From: DATAXV01 sp036272915
Lineage (GTDB): Bacteria; Chloroflexota; Dormibacteria; Dormibacterales; Dormibacteraceae
Direction of reading: 5' to 3'
Assembly: GCA_036272915.1 (NCBI GenBank)
Contig: DATAXV010000197.1
Coordinates: forward strand, 3,102-67,101
Length of the DNA: 64,000 nt
In this document: piece by piece, positions 1 to 9,387 of the stretch
Numbering within the stretch: position 1 is the first letter of the stretch
Layout: each line of letters starts with the position of its first letter
Made by a program: the position numbers and the translations under genes
Notes under the pieces: generated by a model
What the model saw: the letters and a program-made list of their open reading frames with translations, nothing else
Told to the model about the DNA's origin: nothing
The model's database searches: none

Positions 1-11
1 GAGGCGCGGCC

Positions 12-1190
12 GTGATCGAACGGACCCAGGTCGGCATCGTCGGAGCCGGTCCGGCCGGGCTGATGCTCTCCCATCTGCTCCACCGGCGCGGGGTCGAGTC
101 GGTGGTGCTCGAGCGGCGCAGCCGCGACTACGTCGAGCGGCGCGTCCGCGCCGGGGTGCTCGAGCACGGCGCCGCCCGGCTGCTTCGCGATGCCGGGGTC
201 GGGGAGCGGATGGAGCGCGACGCCATGGTCCACGGCGGCATCTTCATCAACTACGAGGGAGGCCGCTTCCACGTCGACTTCCAGAGGCTCACGGGCAGGG
301 GCATCCTGGTCTACGGCCAGCAGCTTGTGGTCCGCGACCTGATCGACGCCAGGCTGGCCGCCGGCGGCGAGATCCGGTTCGAGGCCGAGGCCCGGGCGAT
401 CGAGGGGATCGACGGCGACCGGCCCCTGATCCGGTATCGCCAGGGCGGTCCTGAGCGCACCCTCAGGTGCGACTTCGTGGCCGGCTGCGACGGCTCTCAC
501 GGCATCGGGCGAAGCAGCATGCCGGCCGGCACCCGCGTCTATGAGCGCGCCTACCCGCACGCGTGGCTCGGCATCCTGGCCAGGACCCCACCGGCGAGCG
601 ATGAGCTGATCTACGCCTACCATGATCGCGGGTTCGCCCTGCACAGCATGCGGACGCCGGAGATCAGCCGGCTCTACCTACAGATCCAGGCCGACGAGGA
701 CGAGCGGACCTGGAGCGAGGAGCGGATCTGGGAGGAGTTGCGCATACGCCTGGGCGAGCCGGGCCTTCACTCCGGCGAAATCCTTGAGCGGGGCGCCACG
801 CCGATGCGGAGCCTGGTGGTGGAGCCGATGCAAGCGGGTCGCCTGTTCCTCTCCGGGGACGCAGCCCACGTGGTTCCGCCGACCGGGGCCAAGGGTATGA
901 ACCTGGCCCTGGGCGACGTCGCCATCCTGGCCCGGGCGCTGGCCGAGTGGTTCGAGGATGGACGGCGAGAGCCGCTGGACGCCTACACAGCCCGGTGCGG
1001 CCGGCGCGTCTGGCGTACGGAGCACTTCTCGTCATTCATGACCGAATTGCTGCACCGTGGACCTGGCGAGGACGCCTTCGCACACCGCCTTCGTCTATCC
1101 CACCTCGCCTACCTGGAGCGATCCACGGCAGCGCGGACCTCCCTAGCCGAGAACTACACCGGCGCCGCGACAGACGACATCGATCGCTGA
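12..1190 (+). CDS. pobA: 4-hydroxybenzoate 3-monooxygenase (PobA)
   Basis: FAD-dependent flavoprotein hydroxylase that converts 4-hydroxybenzoate to protocatechuate with NAD(P)H and O2, the entry to the protocatechuate branch of aromatic catabolism; cytosolic. The 392 residues match the family length (about 394). Visible motifs are the N-terminal dinucleotide-binding GAGPAGL (residues 11-17), RVRAGVLEHG (45-54, the arginine-rich stretch typical of PobA), the GCDGSHG motif mid-protein, and the second FAD motif GDAAHVVPPTGAKGMN. A GTG start at base 12 gives the full N-terminal Rossmann strand, so the gene looks intact although it begins at the window edge. No other protocatechuate-pathway gene is visible; partners may lie to the left of the window. 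Confidence 0.95.
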   Translation: MIERTQVGIVGAGPAGLMLSHLLHRRGVESVVLERRSRDYVERRVRAGVLEHGAARLLRDAGVGERMERDAMVHGGIFINYEGGRFHVDFQRLTGRGILVYGQQLVVRDLIDARLAAGGEIRFEAEARAIEGIDGDRPLIRYRQGGPERTLRCDFVAGCDGSHGIGRSSMPAGTRVYERAYPHAWLGILARTPPASDELIYAYHDRGFALHSMRTPEISRLYLQIQADEDERTWSEERIWEELRIRLGEPGLHSGEILERGATPMRSLVVEPMQAGRLFLSGDAAHVVPPTGAKGMNLALGDVAILARALAEWFEDGRREPLDAYTARCGRRVWRTEHFSSFMTELLHRGPGEDAFAHRLRLSHLAYLERSTAARTSLAENYTGAATDDIDR

Positions 1191-1215
1191 TCTCGCAGAA
1201 AATACCCTGCACAGG

Positions 1216-1689
1216 ATGATCCTGCACAAGATAATTCTCTCCAGGGAACTTCGGACCACAGCCCTGGCAAAGGAGTACCTAGACAGTACGGTTCTCCCCA
1301 ACCTCGTCGACCACCACGCCTCCAAAGCCTGGGAGGACATCTGCCGGGAGCATGTGCTTAGGGCGGTTGAAGGCATCAGCGGCGTGGGCCGCTGGTGGGG
1401 TGTGGTCAGGACCTCGGCCAGGAGTACGGAGATGCGCGAGGTCGACGTGGTCGGGGTTGGTGGTGGGCGGAACGTGGTTGTGGCGGGTATGTGCAAATGG
1501 ACGACGTCCCTGGTCGACTTCAACGAACTGAACCTCCTGGACCGTCTGATCCCCCACTTCTGCGATGACCACGTGAGGCCGCTGCGCTACCTCTTCTCCC
1601 GTACGGGCTTCACCGAACGGCTCTCCGCCCATGCGGCGGCAGATGAGACCATCCGGTTGGTGACGCCCGACCTGATCTACGTCCCGTAG
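1216..1689 (+). pseudogene. C-terminal remnant of a DUF234-type AAA ATPase
   Basis: A 157-codon open frame matching only the C-terminal, nuclease-fold DUF234 part of the ATPases common in archaea and actinobacteria. Visible are the AxEDICREHVLR helix, the GRWWG motif, then REVDVVG followed by AGMCKWTTS, corresponding to the usual EIDVV...GECKWT core, and SRTGFTERL near the end. The N-terminal AAA module (Walker A and B) is absent: pobA ends 25 bases upstream. In the K-containing strand the usual acidic residue before CKW is Met. The first about 15 codons are probably not native coding sequence. I read it as a 5'-truncated leftover, not a working gene. The break lies beside a small CCTGCACA direct repeat (around 1206-1227). 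A similar remnant lies at 48037-48513. Confidence 0.7.
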
Positions 1690-1903
1690 ACCGGGATTAG
1701 ATGCACGATCAGGTCAAGTTTCACGTCGCGATCTGCTGCCTCCGCATAATTCGTCAAGGTCCTGGTCGAGGCGGTGCCAGGCCTTTGCGGGTGGGGAGCG
1801 GGAAGCGAGCTCGTCGGGTAGGGCAACGTTGAGGAGGCTGAAGGCGGGACCGAGCATTCGCCCGTGGCGGGCGGCCACTTGGACGGGGTACCCTCTGCGG
1901 ACC

Positions 1904-2284
1904 ATGGCGACAACTGAGCCCCGGCCGACCGGCGGCAGGGAGCTGATTCGGATCGAGGTGAGCCCGCGCGAGGAGTTGATGCGGGCGCTGGGGGAACGCA
2001 TCCGGGAGCGTGGCATCGTCTCGGCCGCGATCGTCTCCATAATCGGCGCCGTCGATGCCTGCGAGTTCTCGACCATGCCCAGGGACGACGCTCGGGCCGA
2101 TCTGGTCCACGATCTGAAGGAGCCGCTCGAGCTCTCCGGTTCGGGAGAGGTCGTCGACGGTGTCCCCCACATCCACTGCGTCCTGGCCACGGCCGAGGGC
2201 ACGGCGCGCGCCGGCCACCTGCGCCGGGCGTGGGTCGAGACCTGGTTCGTTCACGCCTACCTGGCGCCCGTGGTTCCCACCTGA
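1904..2284 (+). CDS. PPC/DUF296 domain protein
   Basis: 126-residue protein made almost entirely of one PPC (plants and prokaryotes conserved, DUF296) domain, a small alpha/beta fold that trimerises. In plants it is fused to AT-hooks; the bacterial single-domain function is unclear. The family signature is clear: an N-terminal IRIEVSPREELMRAL segment, the SAAIVSIIGAV turn, and the GVPHIHCVLATAEG...GHL motif whose two histidines are conserved in the family. The ATG at 1904 is preferred because upstream in-frame sequence is Arg/Trp-rich and unlike the family. No partner gene is close; it stands between two pseudogene remnants. Confidence 0.8.
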   Translation: MATTEPRPTGGRELIRIEVSPREELMRALGERIRERGIVSAAIVSIIGAVDACEFSTMPRDDARADLVHDLKEPLELSGSGEVVDGVPHIHCVLATAEGTARAGHLRRAWVETWFVHAYLAPVVPT

Positions 2285-2414
2285 CCGACCGCAGGAGGGC
2301 TCGTCCCCTCGGCTTGGCGTGGCGCTCGACCGATCACGGCGATAGCCCCCCGCACCCCGTCCCCGCCAGTCACCAGTCTGTCGCGGGACGGGAGCTGGGA
2401 CCGGTCGCGGAGAC

Positions 2415-2584
2415 TCAGCCTCTCGGGCGATACGGGAATCCGCGGAAGAGGCGGCTCAGCACGGGCATGACCAGCCAGGTCATGATCGCGCAGAGCGCTG
2501 GGCTCACGATCGCGAACCGCAGCGGGGGGTGAGGGTGAGGAGCGGGATGACCGGGTAGATCCCACACGCGGACAGGATCGACAT
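2415..2584 (-). pseudogene. frameshifted C-terminal remnant of a small membrane protein
   Basis: Reading the minus strand from an ATG at 2584, a first frame gives a hydrophobic start (MSILSACGIYPVIPLLTLTP). A second frame then continues with PPLRFAIVSPALCAIMTWL and VMPVLSRLFRGFPY before a TGA at 2415-2417. The combined pattern, two hydrophobic helices ending in a TWLVMPxLxRLFRG-type sequence, resembles the membrane tail found on some antibiotic-biosynthesis-monooxygenase-like proteins. The first frame stops soon after the switch, and the loop between the helices is short, so a small deletion or frameshift has broken the gene. The N-terminal part is absent. The rest of 2285-2666 shows nothing recognisable. 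Confidence 0.45.
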
Positions 2585-2666
2585 CCTCCAACGGGCGGGT
2601 GGATCGACGACTCCCCGACCGGGAGTCGCGCCTGGAGGCGTGGTCGGTAGCGACCTGGCCACCCGT

Positions 2667-4039
2667 TCAGAGGAGCGCCCGCTCCTTCAGCTCCAGGTAG
2701 CGCTCGACCAGCGACGGCGAGAGCTGACCGGCCTCGACGTCGAGGCAGTGGACGCCGCCCTGGCGAAGGACCTGGAACGCTCGCTGGCGGGCCAGCAGCA
2801 ATTCCTCCCCCGCCGTCCAGTCGTACGCGTCGGCGGATGTCCGGGGCCGGTGCCGGACGGCCTCCATGATCGCCGGGTCGGACATGGCGACGACCAGCAG
2901 CAGATGGCGCCGGCCGGCGCGAAGGGCGTGGGCGACCAGGTCCTCGGAAGCTCCCTCGTCGAGGACGTCGGTGAGCAGCACCACCAGCGATCGGGCGCGC
3001 ACGCGCAGCGCCAGCTGCGACAGGGCGTCGGCGTACTCCGGTTCGGCGTAGACGGCCGGCACCCGGTAGAGCATGCGGGCGATGCGGGGCAGCTGCTTGC
3101 TGCCGCTCTCCGGGGTCAGGTAGCCATGGACCCGATCGGAGAACAGGAGCAGCCCCACCCGGTCGCCCTGGTTCTGCGCCACCCAGGCCAGCAGCAGGGC
3201 CGCGTTCACCGCGTGGTCCAGCTTGGTCAGGTGGCCGGCGGGCGCCGTCATCAGCCGGCCGCAGTCGAGGGCGATGACCAGCTGCTGTCCCCGCTCCGCC
3301 TCGTACTCGTTGGTGACCGGCTCGTCCCGGCGGGCGGTGGCCTTCCAGTTGAGGTGGCGGATGTCGTCGCCGGGCAGGTATTCGCGGAGCCCGGCCAGGG
3401 ACAGCGCAGCCCCCGGCCAGCGCGCGCGGCGCTGCCCGGCGTAGGCGCGAAGGCCGCGCCGGAAGGCGAGCTCCTGGCGACGCACGGCGATCAGGTCCGG
3501 GTAGACGTGGGCCTCCTGGTCCAGGGCGAGGCGGAACTGCCGCCACCACCACCCGCCCGGGCTCACGACCCGCACGTCGAGCGCGGGGATGCGGTGGGCG
3601 CCTCGCGAGACCGGCCTGACCCGGTAGCCGCAGCGCATCTCCCCCGCCTCGTCAAAGCGGCCAGGGACCTCCCTGGCGTCGGCGGCGAGCGGCGGCGGCA
3701 CGTGGTCGGCGAGGCGGCCGCGAAGCCCTGCGGCGCCGGGGCAGGTTACGGTCAGCCGCACCTCCTGGGTGGCTCCCAGCGAGAGTGGCTCGGGCAGCTG
3801 GCGGCGCGCCCGGAAGGCGGACACCGGCGGCAGTCGCCGTGCGTCCCAGCCGGCCAGGCCGGCGGCCAGCAGGAGGTAGACGGCGGCCAGGATCCAGATC
3901 AGTGGCGAGATCGTGGCGAGCGCGATCAGGGCGCCCCCGATGAGCAGCCAGAGCAAGAACCGGCGCGACGGGACCAGGGTCAGCCGGGTCCGCCACCCCG
4001 TCCGGGGCGGGCTCTCCGCCGTCGCCGGCCCGTAGGCGA

Positions 4040-4043
<4 letters not shown>
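2667..4043 (-). CDS. DUF58 domain protein (MoxR partner)
   Basis: 458-residue membrane-anchored DUF58 protein, the usual partner of MoxR AAA+ ATPases. Two hydrophobic helices at about residues 28-70 anchor it, and a beta-rich region follows. The hallmark GLREYLPGDDIRHLNWKATA starts the C-terminal vWA-like region, where VIALDCGRLM and VVLLTDVLD correspond to the first and later vWA strands. The GTG at 4043 overlaps the moxR stop as GTGA, so translation is coupled. The role is inferred from the family: with MoxR and transglutaminase/DUF4129 partners it is thought to assist assembly or maturation of envelope proteins. It is the last gene of the operon. Confidence 0.88.
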
Positions 4044-4983
<940 letters not shown>

Positions 4984-4987
<4 letters not shown>

Positions 4988-6108
4988 GTGTCCTCCTCGG
5001 GCTGGGTGGGATGGGCGAGTCGATGGAGCCGGCGGGCGGCGAGCAGCAGCCCGTCCTCCCCTCCCCGCTCCCGCCCCGTCTGCTCGGCCGCCGCCAGCTC
5101 GTCGGCCGCGGCCGGGTCGCGCCGGCGCAGGCTCCCCTCGAAGTCCTCCTGGGCGGCGATCCCGGTGCGCTGAGCCAGGTGGCGCCGCGTCGCCTGGCCG
5201 AGGCGCCGCAGGGCGTCGTCGTCGGCCCGCGCCCGTCGCAGCAGCCGGCCGACCGCCCGGACGTGCTCGACCGAGGAGCGATCGCCCGCCCCGGGCAGCT
5301 CCAGGCGGGGGCCGAACGCGCGACCACGCAGGAAGAGGCCGAGGAAGCCGACAACCACCGCCCAGATCAGGGCCAGGCCCCAGGCCGAGGCGAGCCCGTT
5401 GAGCGGGCTCTGCGAGGCGACGCCGAGGGCGGGGTGATGGTACTCGTCGAAGGCGACGCGGCCGCCGGGCCGGGTGAGCGCGATCAGGTCGGCGGCGAGG
5501 CGTCCGTTGTCATAGGAGCCGAGGTAGCCGTTGCAGAGGGGCAGGGGGTCGGACATCACGATCAGGCGACCCAACCCTACCCGCTCCTGGAACGCCATCG
5601 CCCCGCCGTCGGTGTAGTCGAGCAGCGGCACCTGCCGTGCCTCGGGGGCGAGCGGGGTCGATTCCTGGTCGTCGCCGACCGTGCTCACGCCGGGCAGGAG
5701 CGGGGCGATCGCGGTGGCCTCGTCCTGGACCGACTCACCGGCCAGCCGGCCCACGTCGAAGGCGCGGTCGAGGCGGGCGTTGCCGCCGTTCGACGCGTAG
5801 ACGGCGACCCCTCCCCCCTCCAGGTACCGGCGGAGCCGGGCGACGTCTCCGGCGGAGACGTTGTCGGCGGGCGTGAAGATGAAGAGCAGCCCGATCGACC
5901 GGTCGGGGCGGAACGAACCGTTCAGGGCCTCGGTCGGGTGGCCCAGCGTGGAGGCGTACTGGTAGAGGGCCGAGGTCCCGTCGGCGGCGTCGCTGCCGGA
6001 GGAGTTGTCGGGCGAGGGCTGGGTCGAGCTGCGGCTGACCAGTACCATCACCACCGCCACCAGCAGGACCAGGACGATGACCAGGCGCAGCCCGGTGCGG
6101 CGGCTCAT
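4984..6108 (-). CDS. DUF4350 domain membrane protein
   Basis: 374-residue protein with an N-terminal signal anchor (about residues 6-27, VIVLVLLVAVVMVLV) and a second hydrophobic helix near 255-280 (WGLALIWAVVVGFLGLFL), so a roughly 220-residue central domain should face the outside. The DUF4350 signature is visible in GLLFIFTPADNVSAGDVARL, a GATase-like fold, and in GRVAFDEYHH. The cytoplasmic tail is rich in Arg, Ala and Glu. The ATG at 6108 overlaps the upstream stop (ATGA), and its stop overlaps moxR. Function is unknown beyond constant linkage to MoxR/DUF58; a role in envelope assembly is inference. Confidence 0.85.
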
Positions 6109-6989
6109 GCGGGCGCCTGACGGCGGTAGGGCGCGGCCGCCGCCCGTGCCTCGTGGTAGCTCTCCGCAGAGGGCTGCCGCCGGCCGTAGAAGCAGACCTC
6201 GAAGGCCCAGAGCAGCGGGCGCAGCCGGCTCGGTTCGCTCGCCCGCGCGAAGAGTTCGCGCACCGTCAGCGGGCTCAGATCCCAGTCGCTCTCGTCCCCG
6301 AGCTGGACGGCGACGGCGCCGGCCAGGGCGCGGACCGCCCCCGCCCAGTCGCCCGCCTGCTCCAGCCGGTCGGCCTCGGCGAAGCGATCGGCGCTGCGCC
6401 GCGCCGCCGCCGCCTGGCGCGCCGCCGCCCGCCGGCGGGGCCGGCGCCAGAGGGATACCGAGAGCCAGAGCGCGGCCAGCACCACGAGCAGGGCGGCGGC
6501 GGCGACGATCGCCCAGCGGACCCAGGTCGAGCTCCCCGAGACGGCGGGGCCGATGCGGCTGAGCAGCCGGTTCAGGAGGTTGCCCACGTAGTCGCGGAGC
6601 CGGTCCCACGGCGAGGGCCGAAGACCGGCGTAGCGGGATTGCGCCAGGATCGCGGTGAGCGAGCGGTGCGCCCGGGCCGGGTGCTCGACCCGGGGCGGCG
6701 AGCTCAGGGCCTCGTCCAGCGCCTCCAGCCGCACCCGGGCGTCGGCCAGTCTCGGCGGCGTCGAGATGAGGTCCTCCTCGATCTCGGGCTGCGTGTCGCC
6801 GACCCCGGATCGGAGGGCCTCGAGGGCGTGCTGCGCGGTGACGGCGGGGTCGCCGCCGGCCTGGAGGATGTGGAGCGCCTCCTCGACCGTGGTCCGGTAG
6901 TAGGAGCCGGGGGCGGCAGACGCGCTCACCGGCGTGGCCAGCAGGCTGAGGCAGACGACGGCCAGGGCGGCCACGAGGAGCCTCCTCAC
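6105..6989 (-). CDS. DUF4129 domain protein
   Basis: 294-residue protein with an N-terminal signal peptide (RRLLVAALAVVCLSLLATPVSASA), an extracytoplasmic helical region of about 110 residues, one transmembrane helix (WAIVAAAALLVVLAALWLSV) and a cytoplasmic C-terminal DUF4129 domain. The domain shows the EQAGDWAGAVRALAGAV and LTVRELFARA blocks. DUF4129 is often fused to transglutaminase-like proteins that work with MoxR and DUF58. The GTG start at 6989 overlaps the preceding stop and the stop overlaps the DUF4350 start, which gives strict translational coupling. Confidence 0.85.
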   Translation of the reverse strand: MRRLLVAALAVVCLSLLATPVSASAAPGSYYRTTVEEALHILQAGGDPAVTAQHALEALRSGVGDTQPEIEEDLISTPPRLADARVRLEALDEALSSPPRVEHPARAHRSLTAILAQSRYAGLRPSPWDRLRDYVGNLLNRLLSRIGPAVSGSSTWVRWAIVAAAALLVVLAALWLSVSLWRRPRRRAAARQAAAARRSADRFAEADRLEQAGDWAGAVRALAGAVAVQLGDESDWDLSPLTVRELFARASEPSRLRPLLWAFEVCFYGRRQPSAESYHEARAAAAPYRRQAPA

Positions 6990-7834
6990 GCCGCCCCCTC
7001 CGAGCTCGGGGCCAGCGCCGCCGCGGCGAGCAGGTCCATGTCCAGGCTGTCCTTGCGCACCCGGGCGTCGACGTAGAGCACGACCAGGCCGACCCAGAGC
7101 AGGGGGACGGTGACGACGCTGATCAGCGTCACCGTCAGCACCAGGATCAGCCCGGTCAGGGCGCTGGGCAGCAGCGGCAGGAACTGGACCGATATGCCGG
7201 CGGCGAAGCCGAGGACGCCGGCCAGCACGTCGGCGACGATCGCGACCACGACGATCACGCCGAAGCAGCGCCACCAGGCGACGTGGGTCAGCTGCCAGCT
7301 CCGCCGGATCGCCCGGATCGGGCCGACCCGCTCCGCCAGCAGAGCGGGTACGGCCAGGGAGATCCGGACCAGGAGCCATATCCCCAGCGGCATGCAGACC
7401 AGCGAGAGCGCGATCAGGACGGTCAGACCGACCAGCCCGAGCAGGGCCAGGTAGCGCCGGAGGATGGTGCCGACGATGCTCACCAGCGGCGGCGCCTCGG
7501 CCTCCCCCATCGCCGACGGCAGCGACGCCGCCGCGATCACACCGACGGAGAAGGGCACCATCACGACCAGCAGCACGATCCGGGCCAGGGTCGGCCAGAA
7601 CGGCGTGTGAAGGTCGGTGGGAGGTGTCGTTGGGGAGGCCAGGATCGCCCCCACCTGGGTGAAGGATCCGCCCAGCAGCTCGGGGACCAGGGCCGGGATG
7701 CTGACCAGGAGCGCCAGCCCGAAGAGGAGCAGGAAGTGGCGCCGGTAGATCCGGAAGCTGCGGTCGAGCAGATCCGCGAAACCGAGCGGCCGCAGGCGCG
7801 ACGGCGGCGGGGGATCGCCCGGGGTCAAGCCCAC
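6986..7834 (-). CDS. multi-pass membrane protein of the MoxR operon
   Basis: About 282 residues with an N-terminal FADLLDRSFRIYRRHFLLLF segment followed by about six hydrophobic helices. The start and the later RAIRRSWQLT block resemble the membrane domain of the glycerophosphodiester-phosphodiesterase-associated family (DUF7544/DUF975-like proteins with a LxxSFxxYrxnf start). No enzyme motif is visible. In related operons a different membrane protein (SpoIIM/DUF95 or RDD type) holds this position, so a scaffold role is a guess. The start is uncertain: GTG at 7834 overlaps the GNAT gene by 10 bases; TTG at 7828 would overlap its stop as TTGA. The stop overlaps the DUF4129 start. Confidence 0.75.
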   Translation of the reverse strand: MGLTPGDPPPPSRLRPLGFADLLDRSFRIYRRHFLLLFGLALLVSIPALVPELLGGSFTQVGAILASPTTPPTDLHTPFWPTLARIVLLVVMVPFSVGVIAAASLPSAMGEAEAPPLVSIVGTILRRYLALLGLVGLTVLIALSLVCMPLGIWLLVRISLAVPALLAERVGPIRAIRRSWQLTHVAWWRCFGVIVVVAIVADVLAGVLGFAAGISVQFLPLLPSALTGLILVLTVTLISVVTVPLLWVGLVVLYVDARVRKDSLDMDLLAAAALAPSSEGAA

Positions 7835-8397
7835 TCCGGATTGACCAGTCCGGTCATGACGTGGTCCTCCCAGCGCCCGTCGATGCAGAGGTAGTCCCGG
7901 GCGTACCCCTCGACGGCGAAGCCTGCGCTCCGGAGCACGTTGCCGCTGCGCCGGTTGTGGGGGATGTAGCAGGCGGTGATGCGATGCAGGTGCAGGTCCC
8001 GGAAGGCGAAGTCGACCGCGGCGCGCACCGCCTCGACCATGTAGCCGTGGCCCTGGGCGCTCTCGGCCAGGCCGTAGCCGATCGAGCAGGTGTGCGAGGC
8101 ACCGCGCACGATCTGGTTCAGGGAGAGGCTGCCGACCAGCGCTCCCCCCTGCCTCTCGAAGACGAACATGGCGCAGGCGCGCCCGTTGACGAACTCGGTC
8201 CGGCGCTGCCGCACCTGGGCCTGCCAGAAGCCCGCCTCGAAGATGTCCGGCGGCCAGGTCGGCCACCAGGGCTGGAGATGCTCGCGGTTGGCGCTGTGAT
8301 ATTCGACCAGAGCAGGCACGTCGCCGAGTTCGGGAAGACGCAGGACCAGCCGCCTGGTCTCGATCGGAGGACGCTGGCCCGGAGCGCGCGCGAACAC
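7825..8397 (-). CDS. GNAT-family N-acetyltransferase (RimJ/RimL type)
   Basis: 190-residue acetyltransferase related to ribosomal-protein and small-molecule GNATs. Motifs: ETRRLVLRLPELGDVPALVE at the N-terminus, the middle strand IGYGLAESAQGHGYMVEAVR with the acetyl-CoA binding Q/RxxGxG/A loop (QGHGYM), and HRITACYIPHNRRSGNVLRSAGF, the typical RimJ/RimL end with Asn. The GTG at 8397 is chosen because TAAGCT lies 8 bases upstream, as for other leaderless starts in this window. It overlaps the next gene and heads the MoxR operon, which is unusual for such operons. The acetylated substrate is unknown. Confidence 0.85.
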   Translation of the reverse strand: MFARAPGQRPPIETRRLVLRLPELGDVPALVEYHSANREHLQPWWPTWPPDIFEAGFWQAQVRQRRTEFVNGRACAMFVFERQGGALVGSLSLNQIVRGASHTCSIGYGLAESAQGHGYMVEAVRAAVDFAFRDLHLHRITACYIPHNRRSGNVLRSAGFAVEGYARDYLCIDGRWEDHVMTGLVNPEWA

Positions 8398-8405
8398 TGT
8401 GCAGA

Positions 8406-8411
8406 AGCTTA
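8406..8411 (-). promoter_or_regulatory. candidate -10 box, leaderless GNAT gene
   Basis: TAAGCT on the minus strand, 8 bases before the GTG at 8397, with no purine-rich Shine-Dalgarno between. It matches the spacing seen at other starts in this window. No clear -35 box is visible. Confidence 0.4.
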
Positions 8412-8455
8412 GTGCCCGGGCAGGAGCGGGAGCCCGGCCGCTGCCGGGAGTCGGG

Positions 8456-8461
8456 CATGAT
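8456..8461 (+). promoter_or_regulatory. candidate -10 box of the first SDR gene
   Basis: CATGAT sits 8 bases before the ATG at 8470. The same GGGCATGATCC block with the same spacing precedes the second SDR copy at 9374-9379, so it was duplicated with the gene or kept by selection. No Shine-Dalgarno lies in the 8-base gap, which suggests a leaderless mRNA. Confidence 0.4.
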
Positions 8462-8469
8462 CCGATCTC

Positions 8470-9258
8470 ATGGGCGAACCAAAGATGACGGACCGGGTGG
8501 CGTTGGTGACGGGGGCGGGATCGGGCATTGGGAAGGCCATAGCGCTGGCGCTGGCGCGAGAGGGTGCGGCGGTCGGCGCCCTCGACGTCTCCCGCCAACG
8601 CGCCGAGGCGACCGCCGCCGAGGGCGGCGACGCGGTGCTGCCGCTGGAGGCGGACCTCACCCGGCCGGATCAGGTCGAGGCGGCGGTGGCCAGGCTCGGA
8701 GAGCGCTTCTCCCGCATCGACGCCGTCGTCGCCAACGCCGGCATCAACGGCGTCTGGGCGCCGATCGAGGAGATGGAGCCGGAGGAGTGGGACCAGGTCA
8801 TGGCCGTCAACCTCCGCGGCACATTCCTGACCTTCAAGTACACCGTGCCCTGGCTCCGGCGCCAGGGCGGCTCCGCGGTGATCATCTCGTCGGTGCAGGG
8901 GACGCGGCTGTACTCGATCCCGGGCAGCACTGCCTACGCGTGCACCAAGGCCGCGCAGCTCGCCTTCACCCGCAAGGCGGCGCTCGAGCTCGCCCCCGCG
9001 CGCATCCGTGTCAACGCCATCTGCCCGGGCCAGATCGAGACCGACATCGAGAGCTCGACCTTCCGGCGAGACCTGGAGCGGATCACCTACCGGGTGACGG
9101 TCAGCGGCCTGGACCGGCCCATCCCGTTGACCGCCGGCCAACCCCACCGGCCCGAGGACATCGCCCGCCTGGCGGTGTTCCTGCTCTCCGACGACGCCTT
9201 CCCCGTCACCGGGAGCGAGGTCTACGCCGACGGGGCCAGCTCGCTGCTCGTGGGATGA
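8470..9258 (+). CDS. short-chain dehydrogenase/reductase, copy 1
   Basis: 262-residue classical SDR. It has the cofactor motif TGAGSGIG (about residues 15-22), an acidic residue at the end of strand 2 (LDVS) that favours NAD(H), the NAG motif (AVVANAGINGVW), and the catalytic Ser in ISSVQGTR followed by Y-A-C-T-K (YxxxK). The C-terminal FLLSDDAFPVTGSEVYADGA is typical. The substrate is unknown; an insertion around ESSTFRRDLERITYRVTVSG should line the pocket. A tandem paralogue follows 129 bases downstream with about 43 differences in 262 gap-free positions by my hand count. Divergent from the GNAT gene. Confidence 0.92.
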   Translation: MGEPKMTDRVALVTGAGSGIGKAIALALAREGAAVGALDVSRQRAEATAAEGGDAVLPLEADLTRPDQVEAAVARLGERFSRIDAVVANAGINGVWAPIEEMEPEEWDQVMAVNLRGTFLTFKYTVPWLRRQGGSAVIISSVQGTRLYSIPGSTAYACTKAAQLAFTRKAALELAPARIRVNAICPGQIETDIESSTFRRDLERITYRVTVSGLDRPIPLTAGQPHRPEDIARLAVFLLSDDAFPVTGSEVYADGASSLLVG

Positions 9259-9373
9259 ACGCGATGCGGGGGCGGGGCCCTCCCCCGGCCCGGGCCGCCC
9301 GGGCCGGGAGAGCCGCCCGGGTCACGACCTCGAAGGCAGGTCCCGCGCGCCCCGGGCCGCCGTTGCGATCGGG

Positions 9374-9379
9374 CATGAT
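9374..9379 (+). promoter_or_regulatory. candidate -10 box of the second SDR gene
   Basis: CATGAT, again 8 bases before the ATG (9388), inside a block matching the region before copy 1. The gap from 9259 to 9373 holds only G/C-rich repeats able to form hairpins (for example GGCCCGGGCCGCCCGGGCC near 9289-9307), which could end transcription of copy 1. Confidence 0.35.
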
Positions 9380-9387
9380 CCAACGCC

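Noticed and set aside
1714..1857. Minus-strand frame with SLLNVALPDELASRSPPAKA
   Set aside because: Gene-like base use but no start, no Shine-Dalgarno and no family that I recognise; perhaps a gene end lost with the nearby remnants.
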